40,851 nucleotides of DNA from Candidatus Zixiibacteriota bacterium. GTDB taxonomy: Bacteria; Zixibacteria; MSB-5A5; GN15; JAAZOE01. The translations under genes and the position numbers were made by a program. The stretch is from NCBI GenBank assembly GCA_030668485.1, contig DAOUTW010000040.1, forward strand, positions 1 to 40,851. Reading direction: 5' to 3'. The notes under the pieces were generated by a model that saw only the letters and a list, made by a program, of their open reading frames with translations, was not told where the DNA came from and did not search any database. Below are positions 17,309 through 25,019 of the stretch, piece by piece. Position 1 is the stretch's first letter; every line of letters begins with the position of its first letter.

Positions 17309-18130
17309 ATGACATTATTCAAAAACATTCGCAAACAGGGGTATCGCCTTGCTGCGGTATCCCTGACCTGCCTGATAATCGTTTTCACCGGGTGCGCCAC
17401 CAAACAGGATATCCTCCAGGTGGACGAGAGCGTCAGACAGGTGCGTAACGATCAGATGGTTCTGAAACGCCAGCTCGATCATATCGATTCCCTTTTCACC
17501 ATGGGAGCCGATCAGGATACCCGCATGCGGGCCGAAATCCGCACTTCGCTCGATGAGCTCAACGAGCAGTTGTCGCAGATGAAAAATCAACTGAACGATA
17601 TGCAGCAGGTGGTCTATTTGCTGTCGCAGCGCGTCTCCGGGACCCCTGTTGCACAACAGCCGCAGTTGACTACCGAAACACCCCCTGCCGATAGCAGCGC
17701 CGAAACGAGCGATACGACCGCAACTGAAGCCAAATCTTCAATCGATTGCCGGCAGCTCTGGGACAACGCCTTCAAGGATATGTACCGGGCTCAGTATGAC
17801 CTGGCCATATCAGGTTTCATGGATTACCTTAAATACTGTCCCGGAACCGACCTGGCCGACAACAGCCAGTACTGGATAGCCGAATCATACTATGAATTGA
17901 AGCAACACGAAAAGGCCATCGACGAATATAAAATGCTGCTGGATCAGTACCCTGAATCGGAAAAACGAGCTTCGGCGTATTTCAAGCTGGGGCGCACCTA
18001 CGAAAAACTGGCCGATACCGCCAAAGCCCTGGAATATTTTCTTATCCTGAAAAACGATTTTCCCGGTTCGGTCGAATACGATCAGGTGAAGGATAAGATC
18101 GACGAGTGGCAGAAGGCAGACGGAAATTAG
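17309..18130 (+). CDS. cpoB: Tol-Pal system protein CpoB/YbgF
   Basis: 273 residues. A signal peptide with a lipobox-like VFTGC suggests a lipoprotein rather than the soluble enterobacterial form. Residues about 35-110 form a heptad-rich coiled coil (VRNDQMVLKRQLDHIDSLF, LDELNEQLSQMKNQLNDMQQVV), the YbgF trimerisation region. After a Thr/Glu/Pro linker come TPR repeats (about 150-270), e.g. YRAQYDLAISGFMDYLKYCPG, YYELKQHEKAIDEYKMLLDQYP and SAYFKLGRTYEKLADTAKAL. CpoB coordinates outer-membrane constriction with septal cell-wall synthesis in E. coli. Position directly after pal supports the call. Confidence 0.92.
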   Translation: MTLFKNIRKQGYRLAAVSLTCLIIVFTGCATKQDILQVDESVRQVRNDQMVLKRQLDHIDSLFTMGADQDTRMRAEIRTSLDELNEQLSQMKNQLNDMQQVVYLLSQRVSGTPVAQQPQLTTETPPADSSAETSDTTATEAKSSIDCRQLWDNAFKDMYRAQYDLAISGFMDYLKYCPGTDLADNSQYWIAESYYELKQHEKAIDEYKMLLDQYPESEKRASAYFKLGRTYEKLADTAKALEYFLILKNDFPGSVEYDQVKDKIDEWQKADGN

Positions 18131-18702
18131 CCATTACCGACAGCATTAAAGTTGTGGTAAAAACCCCGGCCGCAAATCATCCTGTCTGTCGGGGTTTTTA
18201 TCAGGTTGAAGAAGACTCTCTTTATGTTCCCGTTTATCCCGCCGGAAAATTTTTCTCGTATCTTGATTCCCCTCAGGCAGGTCTTGATATCGACCGTGAA
18301 GGCCGACTCCTCTTTCTTCATGTTCATACGCCTCGAAGACAGTGGGAGGTAAAGAGGCACTCAGACCCGCCAATTAATTCCAACCCCGCCGATATCAGGT
18401 TTCTCGGTTTTCGCGAAAAGCTGCCGCAGACAAGAATAGAAACTGCGTCCGATCAATCATGGCTACGCCTGGTTTTTTCCGATAGCGCTCAAACATCAGC
18501 CTATGCTCTGGCCGACGACCTGAAAATTGAATTGACGGACAACCGCCTACTGGCCTCAATCTGGATAACAGCCATCGAAGAAGACCGCGCCGCCCGCGGA
18601 ATGGCAGCCTGGCGTAAACAGTCGAAGCTGAACTATGACAAAAGCCGGGGTCAATCACGATATGTCCGGGTTGAGGTAAAACCATCATCCGGGATGAAAT
18701 GA
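18106..18702 (+). CDS. Hypothetical protein at the end of the tol operon
   Basis: 198 codons from a GTG at 18106 that overlaps the end of cpoB by 25 bases. AAGGA lies 12-16 bases upstream, and a GTG at 18153 is a possible later start. No signal peptide, membrane helix or familiar motif is visible. The composition is mixed, with many charged residues and a C-terminus rich in Lys/Arg (RKQSKLNYDKSRGQSRYVRVEVK). The frame stays open for nearly 600 bases up to a terminator, and codon use looks like its neighbours, so I believe it is real. I do not recognise the family. Confidence 0.6.
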   Translation: MAEGRRKLAITDSIKVVVKTPAANHPVCRGFYQVEEDSLYVPVYPAGKFFSYLDSPQAGLDIDREGRLLFLHVHTPRRQWEVKRHSDPPINSNPADIRFLGFREKLPQTRIETASDQSWLRLVFSDSAQTSAYALADDLKIELTDNRLLASIWITAIEEDRAARGMAAWRKQSKLNYDKSRGQSRYVRVEVKPSSGMK

Positions 18703-18752
18703 AATTCCGCAATAGTCACCTCCGGACATCATTATTTTAATTTGCCCCAATA

Positions 18753-18785
18753 AAAAGGCCCCGATGTCAACCATCGGAGCCTTTT
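18753..18785. terminator. Bidirectional intrinsic terminator between convergent genes
   Basis: A run of A, a stem GGC/GCC plus CCGATG/CATCGG with one mismatch, loop TCAAC, then a run of T (18753-18785). It is symmetrical, so it can end both the tol operon on the plus strand and ppdK on the minus strand. Confidence 0.85.
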
Positions 18786-18810
18786 ATCGATTATTCCCGC
18801 CTTACAAAAC

Positions 18811-21762
18811 CTATTTCTTGGTTTTGGGGCCCTCTTTCTTCGCAGCCGCCTTCTTCACCGTCGCCTTCTTATCGGCTCGCTCGACGCTGGTTACCTTTGT
18901 CTTGGGTGCCGCTTTGGCCTTGGTCTTGGGGGCAACGTCAACTTTTTTCTTGGCTTTGGGTTTTGCCTTGGACTTTGTTTTAGGTTTGGCCTTTACGACC
19001 GGCTTCCTACGATAAGGTCCTGACGGCTTGGCCAGAGTTTCCTTCCTCGACAGGACCGCCTGAGCAGCCACCAGTCGCGCGATCGGAACCCTGAACGGCG
19101 AGCAGGAAACGTAATCCAATCCAACCTCATGGCAAAACTCTATCGATTCGGGATCGCCGCCATGTTCGCCGCAAATGCCGACTTTGAGTTCGGGATTGGT
19201 CGACCTGCCTTTGTCAAAGCCCATCCTGACCAATTGACCGACTCCCTCAATATCGAGCGTAACAAACGGATCCTTGGGAAGAATCCCCTTCTTGACGTAA
19301 TATCTCAGGAATTTTCCGGCATCATCGCGCGAAAAGCCCATCGCCATCTGGGTTAGATCATTGGTCCCGAATGAGAAAAACTGCGCCTCTGTTGCGATTT
19401 CATCTGCTGTTATCACCGCCCTGGGGATCTCAATCATGGTTCCAATCTTGTAATCGACATTGACTTTATACCGATTGGTGGTCTCAAGAGCAATCCGCTG
19501 GGCAACTTCCTTCTGATTCTTGAACTCGTTTATATGCCCTACCAGGGGAATCATTATCTCCGGATAAACCTTTTTGCCCGATTTAGTCAGCTCGCAGGCA
19601 GCCTCCATGATAGCTCGGACTTGCATTTCCGTGATCTCAGGATAGACAATTCCGAGACGGCAACCGCGATGCCCGAGCATCGGATTCATCTCTTTCAACT
19701 CGTCTATTCGGGAAATGATCTTATTAAATTCTTCCAGTTTATTTTCGTAGTTTTCACTACTCTTATCCAGCTTTTTGATTTTTGCTTCGATTTCATCCCG
19801 GTGAGGCAGAAACTCGTGAAGAGGCGGATCGAGCGTCCGAATCGTTACCGGATATCCCTGCATAGCATCCAGAATCTTTTTAAAATCGTCTTTCTGGAAA
19901 GGCAGCAACTTATCCAGCGCCTCCTGCCGCTTCTCGATCGATTCGGCAATAATCATGCTCTGCACGATATGCAGACGTTCTTCCGAGAAAAACATATGCT
20001 CCGTGCGGCACAAACCGATCCCCTCGGCGCCAAAAGCCAGCGCTTGCTTGGCATCGACAGGAGTGTCGGCATTGGTGCGAATACCAAGCTTTCTGGCCTC
20101 ATCGGCCCATTCCATCAATTCACTGAATTCACCCGAAAGCACAGGATCGATCGTAGCAACTTTGCCCGTAATCACATCACCGGTAGAACCGTTGATCGTA
20201 ATTGTCTCACCTTCCTTAATTATCAGGCGACCGACCTGCAATTGCTTCTTTTTCTCAGATACGCGAACGGTCTCACATCCGGCCACACATGGCCGACCCA
20301 TGCCGCGGGCAACCACCGCCGCATGAGATGTCATTCCGCCCCGGCTGGTCAAAATACCGACAGCGGCATGCATACCTTCAATATCATCGGGGTTGGTTTC
20401 CTGACGCACCAGGATACACTTTTTCCCGTTGGCTGCCAAAGCTACGGCATCTTCGGACGTGAATACCGCCGCGCCGGAACCGGCGCCCGGTGAGGCGGCC
20501 AGGCCGCTGGCAACGACCTTGTATGTCCCCTTGGGATCGAGACGGGGATGAAGCAGATGATCGAGCTGAGTCGCCTCGATTCTCATCACCGCTTCCTCGG
20601 TTGAAATCAACCCTTCGTGAACCATGTCGGTGGCAATCTTCAACGCCGCCTGCACCGTCCGTTTTCCCGACCGGGTCTGCAGCATATAAAGCTTGCCATC
20701 CTGGATAGTAAACTCAAAATCCTGCACATCACGATAATGCTTTTCAAGACGAGTCGTAATCGTCTGCAACTCTTTGAAGACACCGGACATCTCGCTTTCC
20801 AACTGGCTGATCGGCGAAGGAGTGCGAATACCGGCGACAACATCCTCGCCCTGGGCATTGATCAAATACTCGCCGTAAAACTCTTTCTCACCATTGGCCG
20901 GATTACGGGTAAAACCGACTCCCGTACCGGAAGTCTGACCCATATTACCGTAAACCATCGCCTGGATATTTACCCCCGTTCCCAAATTGCTGGGGATATT
21001 GTTCAGCCGGCGATAACTGATGGCGCGAGGATTGTTCCAGGAACGAAACACCGCATCGCGTGACATGGCCAACTGCACATAGGGATCTTCCGGAAACGAT
21101 TCGCCGGTGCGGCGAATGATTATTTTCTTGAATTTAGCGACTATATCCTGAAGGTCCTTGACCTGTAAAGAACTGTCATGCCTGATCTTTTTCTCTTTTT
21201 TCTTCTTATGAATAACCTGCTCAAAAACGTCTTTGTCGATTCCCAGCACGACATTACCGAACATCGAAATAAACCGACGGTAATTGTCATAACCGAATCG
21301 GGAATCGCCCGTTTTCTCGATAAAACCATCGAGCGTTTCATCGTTCAACCCAAGATTAAGGACCGTATCCATCATTCCCGGCATCGAAAATTTGGCCCCT
21401 GACCGTACCGAAACCAGCAACGGATTGGATGGATATCCGAACTTGGTCCCCATTTGGGCCTCAATCTTCTCCATATATTTCTTCATGTCCTTCTCACACC
21501 ATTCAGGCATGGACATGTTATTATCATAATACATATGACAGGCTTCGGTGGTAATCGTAAACCCCGCCGGCACCGGAATTTTTATATTCGTCATCTCAGC
21601 GAGTCCGGCCCCCTTGCCACCCAGAAGGTCCTTCATATGACCCTGACCCTCGGCTTTGCCACCGCCGAAGAAATAAAATATCTTGGGCTTGCCTTTTTGC
21701 GTTTTGGGGGAGGTCTTTTGGGCGACCGCTTCTTTGCCCGTCGTTTTCGTAGATTTTGGCAT
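18811..21762 (-). CDS. ppdK: Pyruvate, phosphate dikinase with lysine-rich C-terminal tail
   Basis: Interconverts pyruvate + ATP + phosphate with phosphoenolpyruvate + AMP + pyrophosphate. The ATP-grasp domain starts with MKDLLGGKGAGLAEM. The swivelling phosphohistidine domain has GGMTSHAAVVARGMGRPCVAG (catalytic His at about residue 480). The PEP/pyruvate barrel ends with GICGEHGGDP and GLDYVSCSPFRVP, which carries the catalytic Cys. About 983 residues compare with 870-890 normally. The excess is a Lys/Thr-rich N-terminal extension and a 64-residue tail with about 25 lysines (encoded at 18814-19005). A frame start at 21798 exists, but ATG 21762 has GGAG upstream, and the predicted transcription start (about 21795) lies inside the longer frame, ruling it out. 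Confidence 0.95.
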   Translation of the reverse strand: MPKSTKTTGKEAVAQKTSPKTQKGKPKIFYFFGGGKAEGQGHMKDLLGGKGAGLAEMTNIKIPVPAGFTITTEACHMYYDNNMSMPEWCEKDMKKYMEKIEAQMGTKFGYPSNPLLVSVRSGAKFSMPGMMDTVLNLGLNDETLDGFIEKTGDSRFGYDNYRRFISMFGNVVLGIDKDVFEQVIHKKKKEKKIRHDSSLQVKDLQDIVAKFKKIIIRRTGESFPEDPYVQLAMSRDAVFRSWNNPRAISYRRLNNIPSNLGTGVNIQAMVYGNMGQTSGTGVGFTRNPANGEKEFYGEYLINAQGEDVVAGIRTPSPISQLESEMSGVFKELQTITTRLEKHYRDVQDFEFTIQDGKLYMLQTRSGKRTVQAALKIATDMVHEGLISTEEAVMRIEATQLDHLLHPRLDPKGTYKVVASGLAASPGAGSGAAVFTSEDAVALAANGKKCILVRQETNPDDIEGMHAAVGILTSRGGMTSHAAVVARGMGRPCVAGCETVRVSEKKKQLQVGRLIIKEGETITINGSTGDVITGKVATIDPVLSGEFSELMEWADEARKLGIRTNADTPVDAKQALAFGAEGIGLCRTEHMFFSEERLHIVQSMIIAESIEKRQEALDKLLPFQKDDFKKILDAMQGYPVTIRTLDPPLHEFLPHRDEIEAKIKKLDKSSENYENKLEEFNKIISRIDELKEMNPMLGHRGCRLGIVYPEITEMQVRAIMEAACELTKSGKKVYPEIMIPLVGHINEFKNQKEVAQRIALETTNRYKVNVDYKIGTMIEIPRAVITADEIATEAQFFSFGTNDLTQMAMGFSRDDAGKFLRYYVKKGILPKDPFVTLDIEGVGQLVRMGFDKGRSTNPELKVGICGEHGGDPESIEFCHEVGLDYVSCSPFRVPIARLVAAQAVLSRKETLAKPSGPYRRKPVVKAKPKTKSKAKPKAKKKVDVAPKTKAKAAPKTKVTSVERADKKATVKKAAAKKEGPKTKK

Positions 21763-21801
21763 GTTTATATACTCCACATGTTTTAAGACCGAATCCACTA
21801 T

Positions 21802-21810
21802 ATTATATCA
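21802..21810 (-). promoter_or_regulatory. Extended -10 promoter of ppdK
   Basis: On the minus strand TGATATAAT (21802-21810) is a perfect extended -10 (TGnTATAAT); no good -35 is needed or seen. Transcription would begin near 21795, about 33 bases before ATG 21762. Confidence 0.6.
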
Positions 21811-21847
21811 GGAGAACATATGAAATATTGACGCTTAAAGCAATAAT

Positions 21848-21871
21848 AAAGGCGGCTTTATAGCCGCCTTT
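21848..21871 (-). terminator. Terminator after the small basic protein gene
   Basis: Perfect 10-base-pair stem AAAGGCGGCT/AGCCGCCTTT with loop TTAT, followed on the minus strand by a loose T-rich stretch. It lies 40 bases beyond the stop at 21912 and just before the ppdK promoter. Confidence 0.75.
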
Positions 21872-21911
21872 ATACATTTTTTGCATTCGCCTGTAACGAC
21901 GACATATCGAC

Positions 21912-22217
21912 TTACATAGTGAAGAGGCGTTCGCCCGCAATAATTTTTTCGATCATCTTGATCGTTTTTTCTATCGGCGAATTCATCAGATCGCAAGTAT
22001 TAAAGGTCATCCTGGCCGCTTCTCGAGGACAATCAAAATTCGCTTTGCCCCGGCCACCCCTTTTTTTCTTGTGCGTCAAGTTATAAAGGCGCTGGTACTC
22101 CTTCGCCTTCTCCTTGTGCGTCTGATAATATCTCCGCTGATACTCCCTGCGCGCCTCGGCGGTCGACAACTGAATCTTATTGGCATTGCCGGTAGTAGAA
22201 CTACTTTTCCTTGCCAT
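21912..22217 (-). CDS. Small basic protein of unknown function with a duplicated motif
   Basis: 101 residues, strongly basic. The middle has two copies of a 13-residue unit, EYQRRYYQTHKEK and EYQRLYNLTHKKK, giving a probable Arg/Lys/Tyr-rich helical pair followed by KRGGRGKANFDCPREAARM. There is no signal peptide or membrane helix. Nucleic-acid binding is plausible from composition only. A near-perfect promoter (22315-22343), the ribosome site GAGGTGGAGA next to the ATG and a terminator at 21848-21871 make it a well-defined single-gene unit. I do not recognise the family. Confidence 0.75.
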   Translation of the reverse strand: MARKSSSTTGNANKIQLSTAEARREYQRRYYQTHKEKAKEYQRLYNLTHKKKRGGRGKANFDCPREAARMTFNTCDLMNSPIEKTIKMIEKIIAGERLFTM

Positions 22218-22314
22218 TCTCCACCTCGCTTTCGCGTCCGGGTTTAGAAGACTCCCTGGCTGGTACTAATCATGACATACTTGCCCCGAAGTAGAGAGCT
22301 TCCCTACACCGAAC

Positions 22315-22343
22315 ATTGTAAAGACATCCGTGACTCTTGTCAA
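22315..22343 (-). promoter_or_regulatory. Near-consensus sigma70 promoter for the small basic protein gene
   Basis: Minus strand: TTGACA (22338-22343), spacer of exactly 17 bases, TACAAT (22315-22320). Start predicted near 22308, leaving a leader of about 90 bases before ATG 22217. Confidence 0.85.
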
Positions 22344-22461
22344 GAGAAATCCATATAAAGTTAAAACTTTTTTCTTATATTGCCATACGTAAGAAACGGT
22401 TACAAAATCAACAATTTGTTTTTTTTCGACTTCCATAATCCCTACTGAGTTACGGCAATGT

Positions 22462-22588
22462 AAAAAATCAGCTTATGTTCGCACTCCTTGAGCGAACAAA
22501 TTACGCCCCCTTCTAAATCTTTTTACAGGATTAATTTGACTGTATGAGAGCCCGGAAGGTCTCTTCCGTTTCCCCGCCCTCAATGACT
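22462..22588 (-). ncRNA. Candidate structured small RNA
   Basis: Begins about 7 bases after a TTGACT-N18-TATATA promoter and ends in a run of six T (minus strand, 22462-22467). Within it are a perfect 6-base-pair hairpin CGGAAG/CTTCCG with a 4-base loop (22553-22568) and GTTCGC/GCGAAC with a 9-base loop (22477-22497). It lies downstream of the operon terminator and upstream of the next gene's own promoter, so it would be an independent transcript. No known RNA family is recognised. The T-run is 9 bases from the last hairpin, which is weak for a terminator. Confidence 0.35.
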
Positions 22589-22594
22589 ACTCTA

Positions 22595-22624
22595 TATATA
22601 CTTACGATTCAAAAATTTAGTCAA
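22595..22624 (-). promoter_or_regulatory. Putative promoter of the candidate small RNA
   Basis: Minus strand TTGACT (22619-22624), 18-base spacer, TATATA (22595-22600), flanked by A/T-rich DNA. Confidence 0.55.
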
Positions 22625-22713
22625 CTATTTTTTTTGTTTTTTTCAGTTTTTTTTGAACGACAACAACAACGGCGACAAAAAAGATTTATTCCACATAATA
22701 CAGTCGGACAAAT

Positions 22714-22740
22714 AAAAAGCCCCGCCTTATTGGCGGGGCT
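22714..22740 (-). terminator. Terminator of the twelve-gene membrane operon
   Basis: Perfect 9-base-pair stem AGCCCCGCC/GGCGGGGCT (22718-22726 with 22732-22740), loop of five, followed on the minus strand by TTTTTATTT. It lies 24 bases after the last stop codon. Confidence 0.9.
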
Positions 22741-22763
22741 TTCGTTTATCCATTTATATCTAA

Positions 22764-23528
22764 TTAAGCTGCTTCTTCGGTCGCCTTGTTTCTCATATGA
22801 CGCATGATCTCCATCATTATCAGAAGAAGAACTATCAGCACCGAAATCCAAACCACGGCTGTCATACCGCCGCCACCTTCAAAGCCCATCTCAACCCAGT
22901 CACGAATCGACTGGACACGCTCAATAAACAAAGAGATACGTCCCATAACGGTATACCCGAACGACGCGCCAAAACCAATCATCAGGATATAAATCCCAGC
23001 TTTGGCCACGCCTCCAAAAGTTCCTTTGTGGGCTACCGAGAAGAAGAAGTAAAACAGCCCGCAAACAACTCCCAGAATAATGATCACATCGGAGATGCCG
23101 GCCACCCACCCGGCTGAGAAATTGGGCGCTACCAGAGTATCCGCCAATTGCCGATTGACACGATTTTGCATCTCCAGAGGAATGGCGGCGCCTGTAGCGA
23201 TACCGAGATAGAATGCAATCGGGTAACGCGAGATCCAGCTTTTCTTCTTCGAAAAGCGGAACCACATCATCAATCCCAGAATGCCGGGAATGAGATACCA
23301 CCATTTGCCGCCCCATATCTGCCACCAGGGCTGCCCGACCCAGATGCGGTCGAACAGGGTTGGCACCAGGCCGGTGTACCAGAGGATAATCACAAAATAC
23401 CCGGCCGATATGCCGACAAAGAGACTCTCCGAAAATTTATAGAACGGGTTGTCGCGATAAAGGAACGAAAAAGTAAACAGTGTCAGCGCGACACTTGCCG
23501 TCGTCCACAGGAAAGTTTCCCAACTCAT
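22764..23528 (-). CDS. Cassette 3, D protein: polytopic membrane protein of unknown function
   Basis: 254 residues, about seven hydrophobic segments. It shares with the two other D proteins the opening FLYRDNPFYKFSESLFVGISAGY, a central SRYPIAFYLGIATG and the hallmark FFFSVAHKGTFGGVAKAGI..LMIGFGASFGYTVMGRISL (pieces: FGASFGYTVMGRISL). Unlike the others it continues into a Gly-rich turn and one more helix (TAVVWISVLIVLLLIMMEIM) with a charged tail. AGGAGG lies six bases before the ATG, and the start overlaps the C3 stop by four bases. It is last gene of the operon. No catalytic motif or known transporter signature seen. Confidence 0.85.
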   Translation of the reverse strand: MSWETFLWTTASVALTLFTFSFLYRDNPFYKFSESLFVGISAGYFVIILWYTGLVPTLFDRIWVGQPWWQIWGGKWWYLIPGILGLMMWFRFSKKKSWISRYPIAFYLGIATGAAIPLEMQNRVNRQLADTLVAPNFSAGWVAGISDVIIILGVVCGLFYFFFSVAHKGTFGGVAKAGIYILMIGFGASFGYTVMGRISLFIERVQSIRDWVEMGFEGGGGMTAVVWISVLIVLLLIMMEIMRHMRNKATEEAA

Positions 23529-24370
23529 ACCGAACCTCCTCTCCTGCGGGATATGAAATATCCGATGTTACCAATTAGTATGAACAAGATGATGACCATA
23601 TGCGTCCACACCTGAACCCGCATAGCCTCCATCGCTCGTCCCGGCCGGCCGGCCAGTTTCTCATATTCCGCGGCGCCGAGCATCCCGCCCATCAGACCGA
23701 ATATCTGTCCTGATTTCAGGTAGGGATAATAATCGGCCGCCATAACGCCGGTGAGACCGACCGCCAGAGGGACGTTGTACCGTCCATTGGCATAAGAAAT
23801 CCAGAAATCGACACCGCTGGTGCCGGTGATCAGGATAACTCCCTCGACATTGTCGTAGTTGATGATCCCCTCCATCATGGGAATGCTATCCAGAGAGGTG
23901 TTGTAATAGTCGCCCGGAAACGGCAGACGATAATTCTGCCCCATGGCCAGAATCACGATTCCCGGATAAGGTTTATAACCCAGGAAAACGATATCTTCAC
24001 CATAAATGACCTCTTTCCCGGTATGTAATTTCACCGAGTCCATGATCTCCAGCATGGCCTGCTCGGCCATACCGGGCCCATTGGGCGACAGAGCCGTCAT
24101 AATGACTTTAAGACCCTTGGCCAGAGCCTGTTCCATGATGACATAGGTCATCGGGTGCATCTCAGCCAGCGAACCGGGATCATAGTCGATCGCCAGATGG
24201 ATATAACTTCCCGGTTGCTGCTCCTCCATAAAATCGTAGATTGAGCGCACCTCGGGATTGACGCGAATGGGCGTATCAAATTCAATCAGGACGGTAATCA
24301 CTACTACCGCCGCCAGGATCAAATAGACCCAGCGCCGATCCAGTAAGCTTAATCGTTCAAAGAAATTCAT
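23525..24370 (-). CDS. Cassette 3, C protein: membrane-anchored periplasmic alpha/beta domain protein
   Basis: About 281 residues. A single N-terminal helix after DRR (WVYLILAAVVVITVLIEF) leads into a domain of about 190 residues with alternating beta and alpha segments. That domain carries the family blocks IHLAIDYDPGS, YGEDIVFLGY, TSLDSIPMMEG and GQIFGLMGGMLGAAEYEKL. A C-terminal helix (THMVIILFILIGNIGYFI) followed by SRRRG closes the protein. Positive charges on the inner side of both helices place the domain in the periplasm. The frame opens at 24382, but the GGAGG at the second codon is better placed for ATG 24370. It lacks the two extra N-terminal helices of C1 and C2. Function unknown. 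Confidence 0.85.
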   Translation of the reverse strand: MNFFERLSLLDRRWVYLILAAVVVITVLIEFDTPIRVNPEVRSIYDFMEEQQPGSYIHLAIDYDPGSLAEMHPMTYVIMEQALAKGLKVIMTALSPNGPGMAEQAMLEIMDSVKLHTGKEVIYGEDIVFLGYKPYPGIVILAMGQNYRLPFPGDYYNTSLDSIPMMEGIINYDNVEGVILITGTSGVDFWISYANGRYNVPLAVGLTGVMAADYYPYLKSGQIFGLMGGMLGAAEYEKLAGRPGRAMEAMRVQVWTHMVIILFILIGNIGYFISRRRGGSV

Positions 24371-24381
24371 ACCGGCCTCCA

Positions 24382-25005
24382 TTAATCGCTGCCCATGTAA
24401 GAACGTTCAATACCCAGAATAACCTTGAGAGCTGTGGCCACCATCCCCAGTCCGATACCGATGATGATAGCCCGCTTGGCGGCCAGGTTGGGAACGTTCA
24501 ATATCCATGAAGCCAGATCGGCATCGAGATCCCCGACGGGTCCCAGATACGGATTAAACCTCAACATCAACACCAGCGCTGATATCAACAGCACTGTCGC
24601 CAGGGCCGAACGCGCCTTAAAGGCGCGGAAGGCGGCTGAAGCTATAAAAAACGCCAGAAGCGAAAACATGGTGGCATGAAGCGGGATCATGACATGGTTG
24701 AAGAAATGGCGGAACATATACGATTCCACCCCACCCATAAATCCCATACCGAAAATGATCATACTCACCAGCCCCGCAAGCAGGACAACGGCGTAAGGCC
24801 AGTTTTCCATTTTTCTCTTTATTTTTGTCGTCGATACTCTGAGCAGCGACCAGATGCCGAGCGCCAGGGCAAAGATGCCGATAATGATCGTCCATTCCAT
24901 CACAAACTCATAAATCCATTCCGAACCGGCATGAGGGACAAAGAACTGGACGGCCATGAAGACGCCGGCGACAAAAACGATTGCTAAAGGTATTTCTTTT
25001 TTCAT
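24382..25005 (-). CDS. Cassette 3, B protein: six-helix membrane protein of unknown function
   Basis: 207 residues, six predicted helices. Family blocks shared with B1 and B2 are the opening KKEIPLAIVFVAGVFMA, a basic loop (STTKIKRKMENW), HATMFSLLAFFIASAAFRAFKARS in helix 4, and the closing VPNLAAKRAIIIGIGLGMVATALKVILGIERSYMGSD (pieces: AIIIGIGLGMVATALK, ILGIERSYMG). It is the shortest B protein; the loop between helices 3 and 4 is reduced. GAGGAG precedes the ATG and A3 ends 14 bases upstream. No known fold assigned. Confidence 0.85.
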   Translation of the reverse strand: MKKEIPLAIVFVAGVFMAVQFFVPHAGSEWIYEFVMEWTIIIGIFALALGIWSLLRVSTTKIKRKMENWPYAVVLLAGLVSMIIFGMGFMGGVESYMFRHFFNHVMIPLHATMFSLLAFFIASAAFRAFKARSALATVLLISALVLMLRFNPYLGPVGDLDADLASWILNVPNLAAKRAIIIGIGLGMVATALKVILGIERSYMGSD

Positions 25006-25019
25006 CGTCTACGTTCTCC

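Larger units (their letters stand above)
22218..22763. other. 546-base AT-rich intergenic region between the 12-gene operon and the small basic protein gene
   Basis: No convincing protein gene. From right to left on the minus strand it contains the operon terminator, a good promoter (22595-22624), a structured AT-rich stretch that may be a small RNA (22462-22588), a 57-codon minus-strand frame that runs across the next promoter and is doubtful, and the promoter of the small basic protein gene (22315-22343). Confidence 0.6.

Noticed and set aside
19534-20493. 319-codon plus-strand frame
   Set aside because: Antisense shadow of ppdK; no protein motif, while the opposite strand is a conserved enzyme.
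22258-22431. 57-codon minus-strand frame starting ATGGAAGTCG
   Set aside because: It overlaps the near-perfect promoter of the next gene, is AT-rich low-complexity sequence, and shows no familiar protein.
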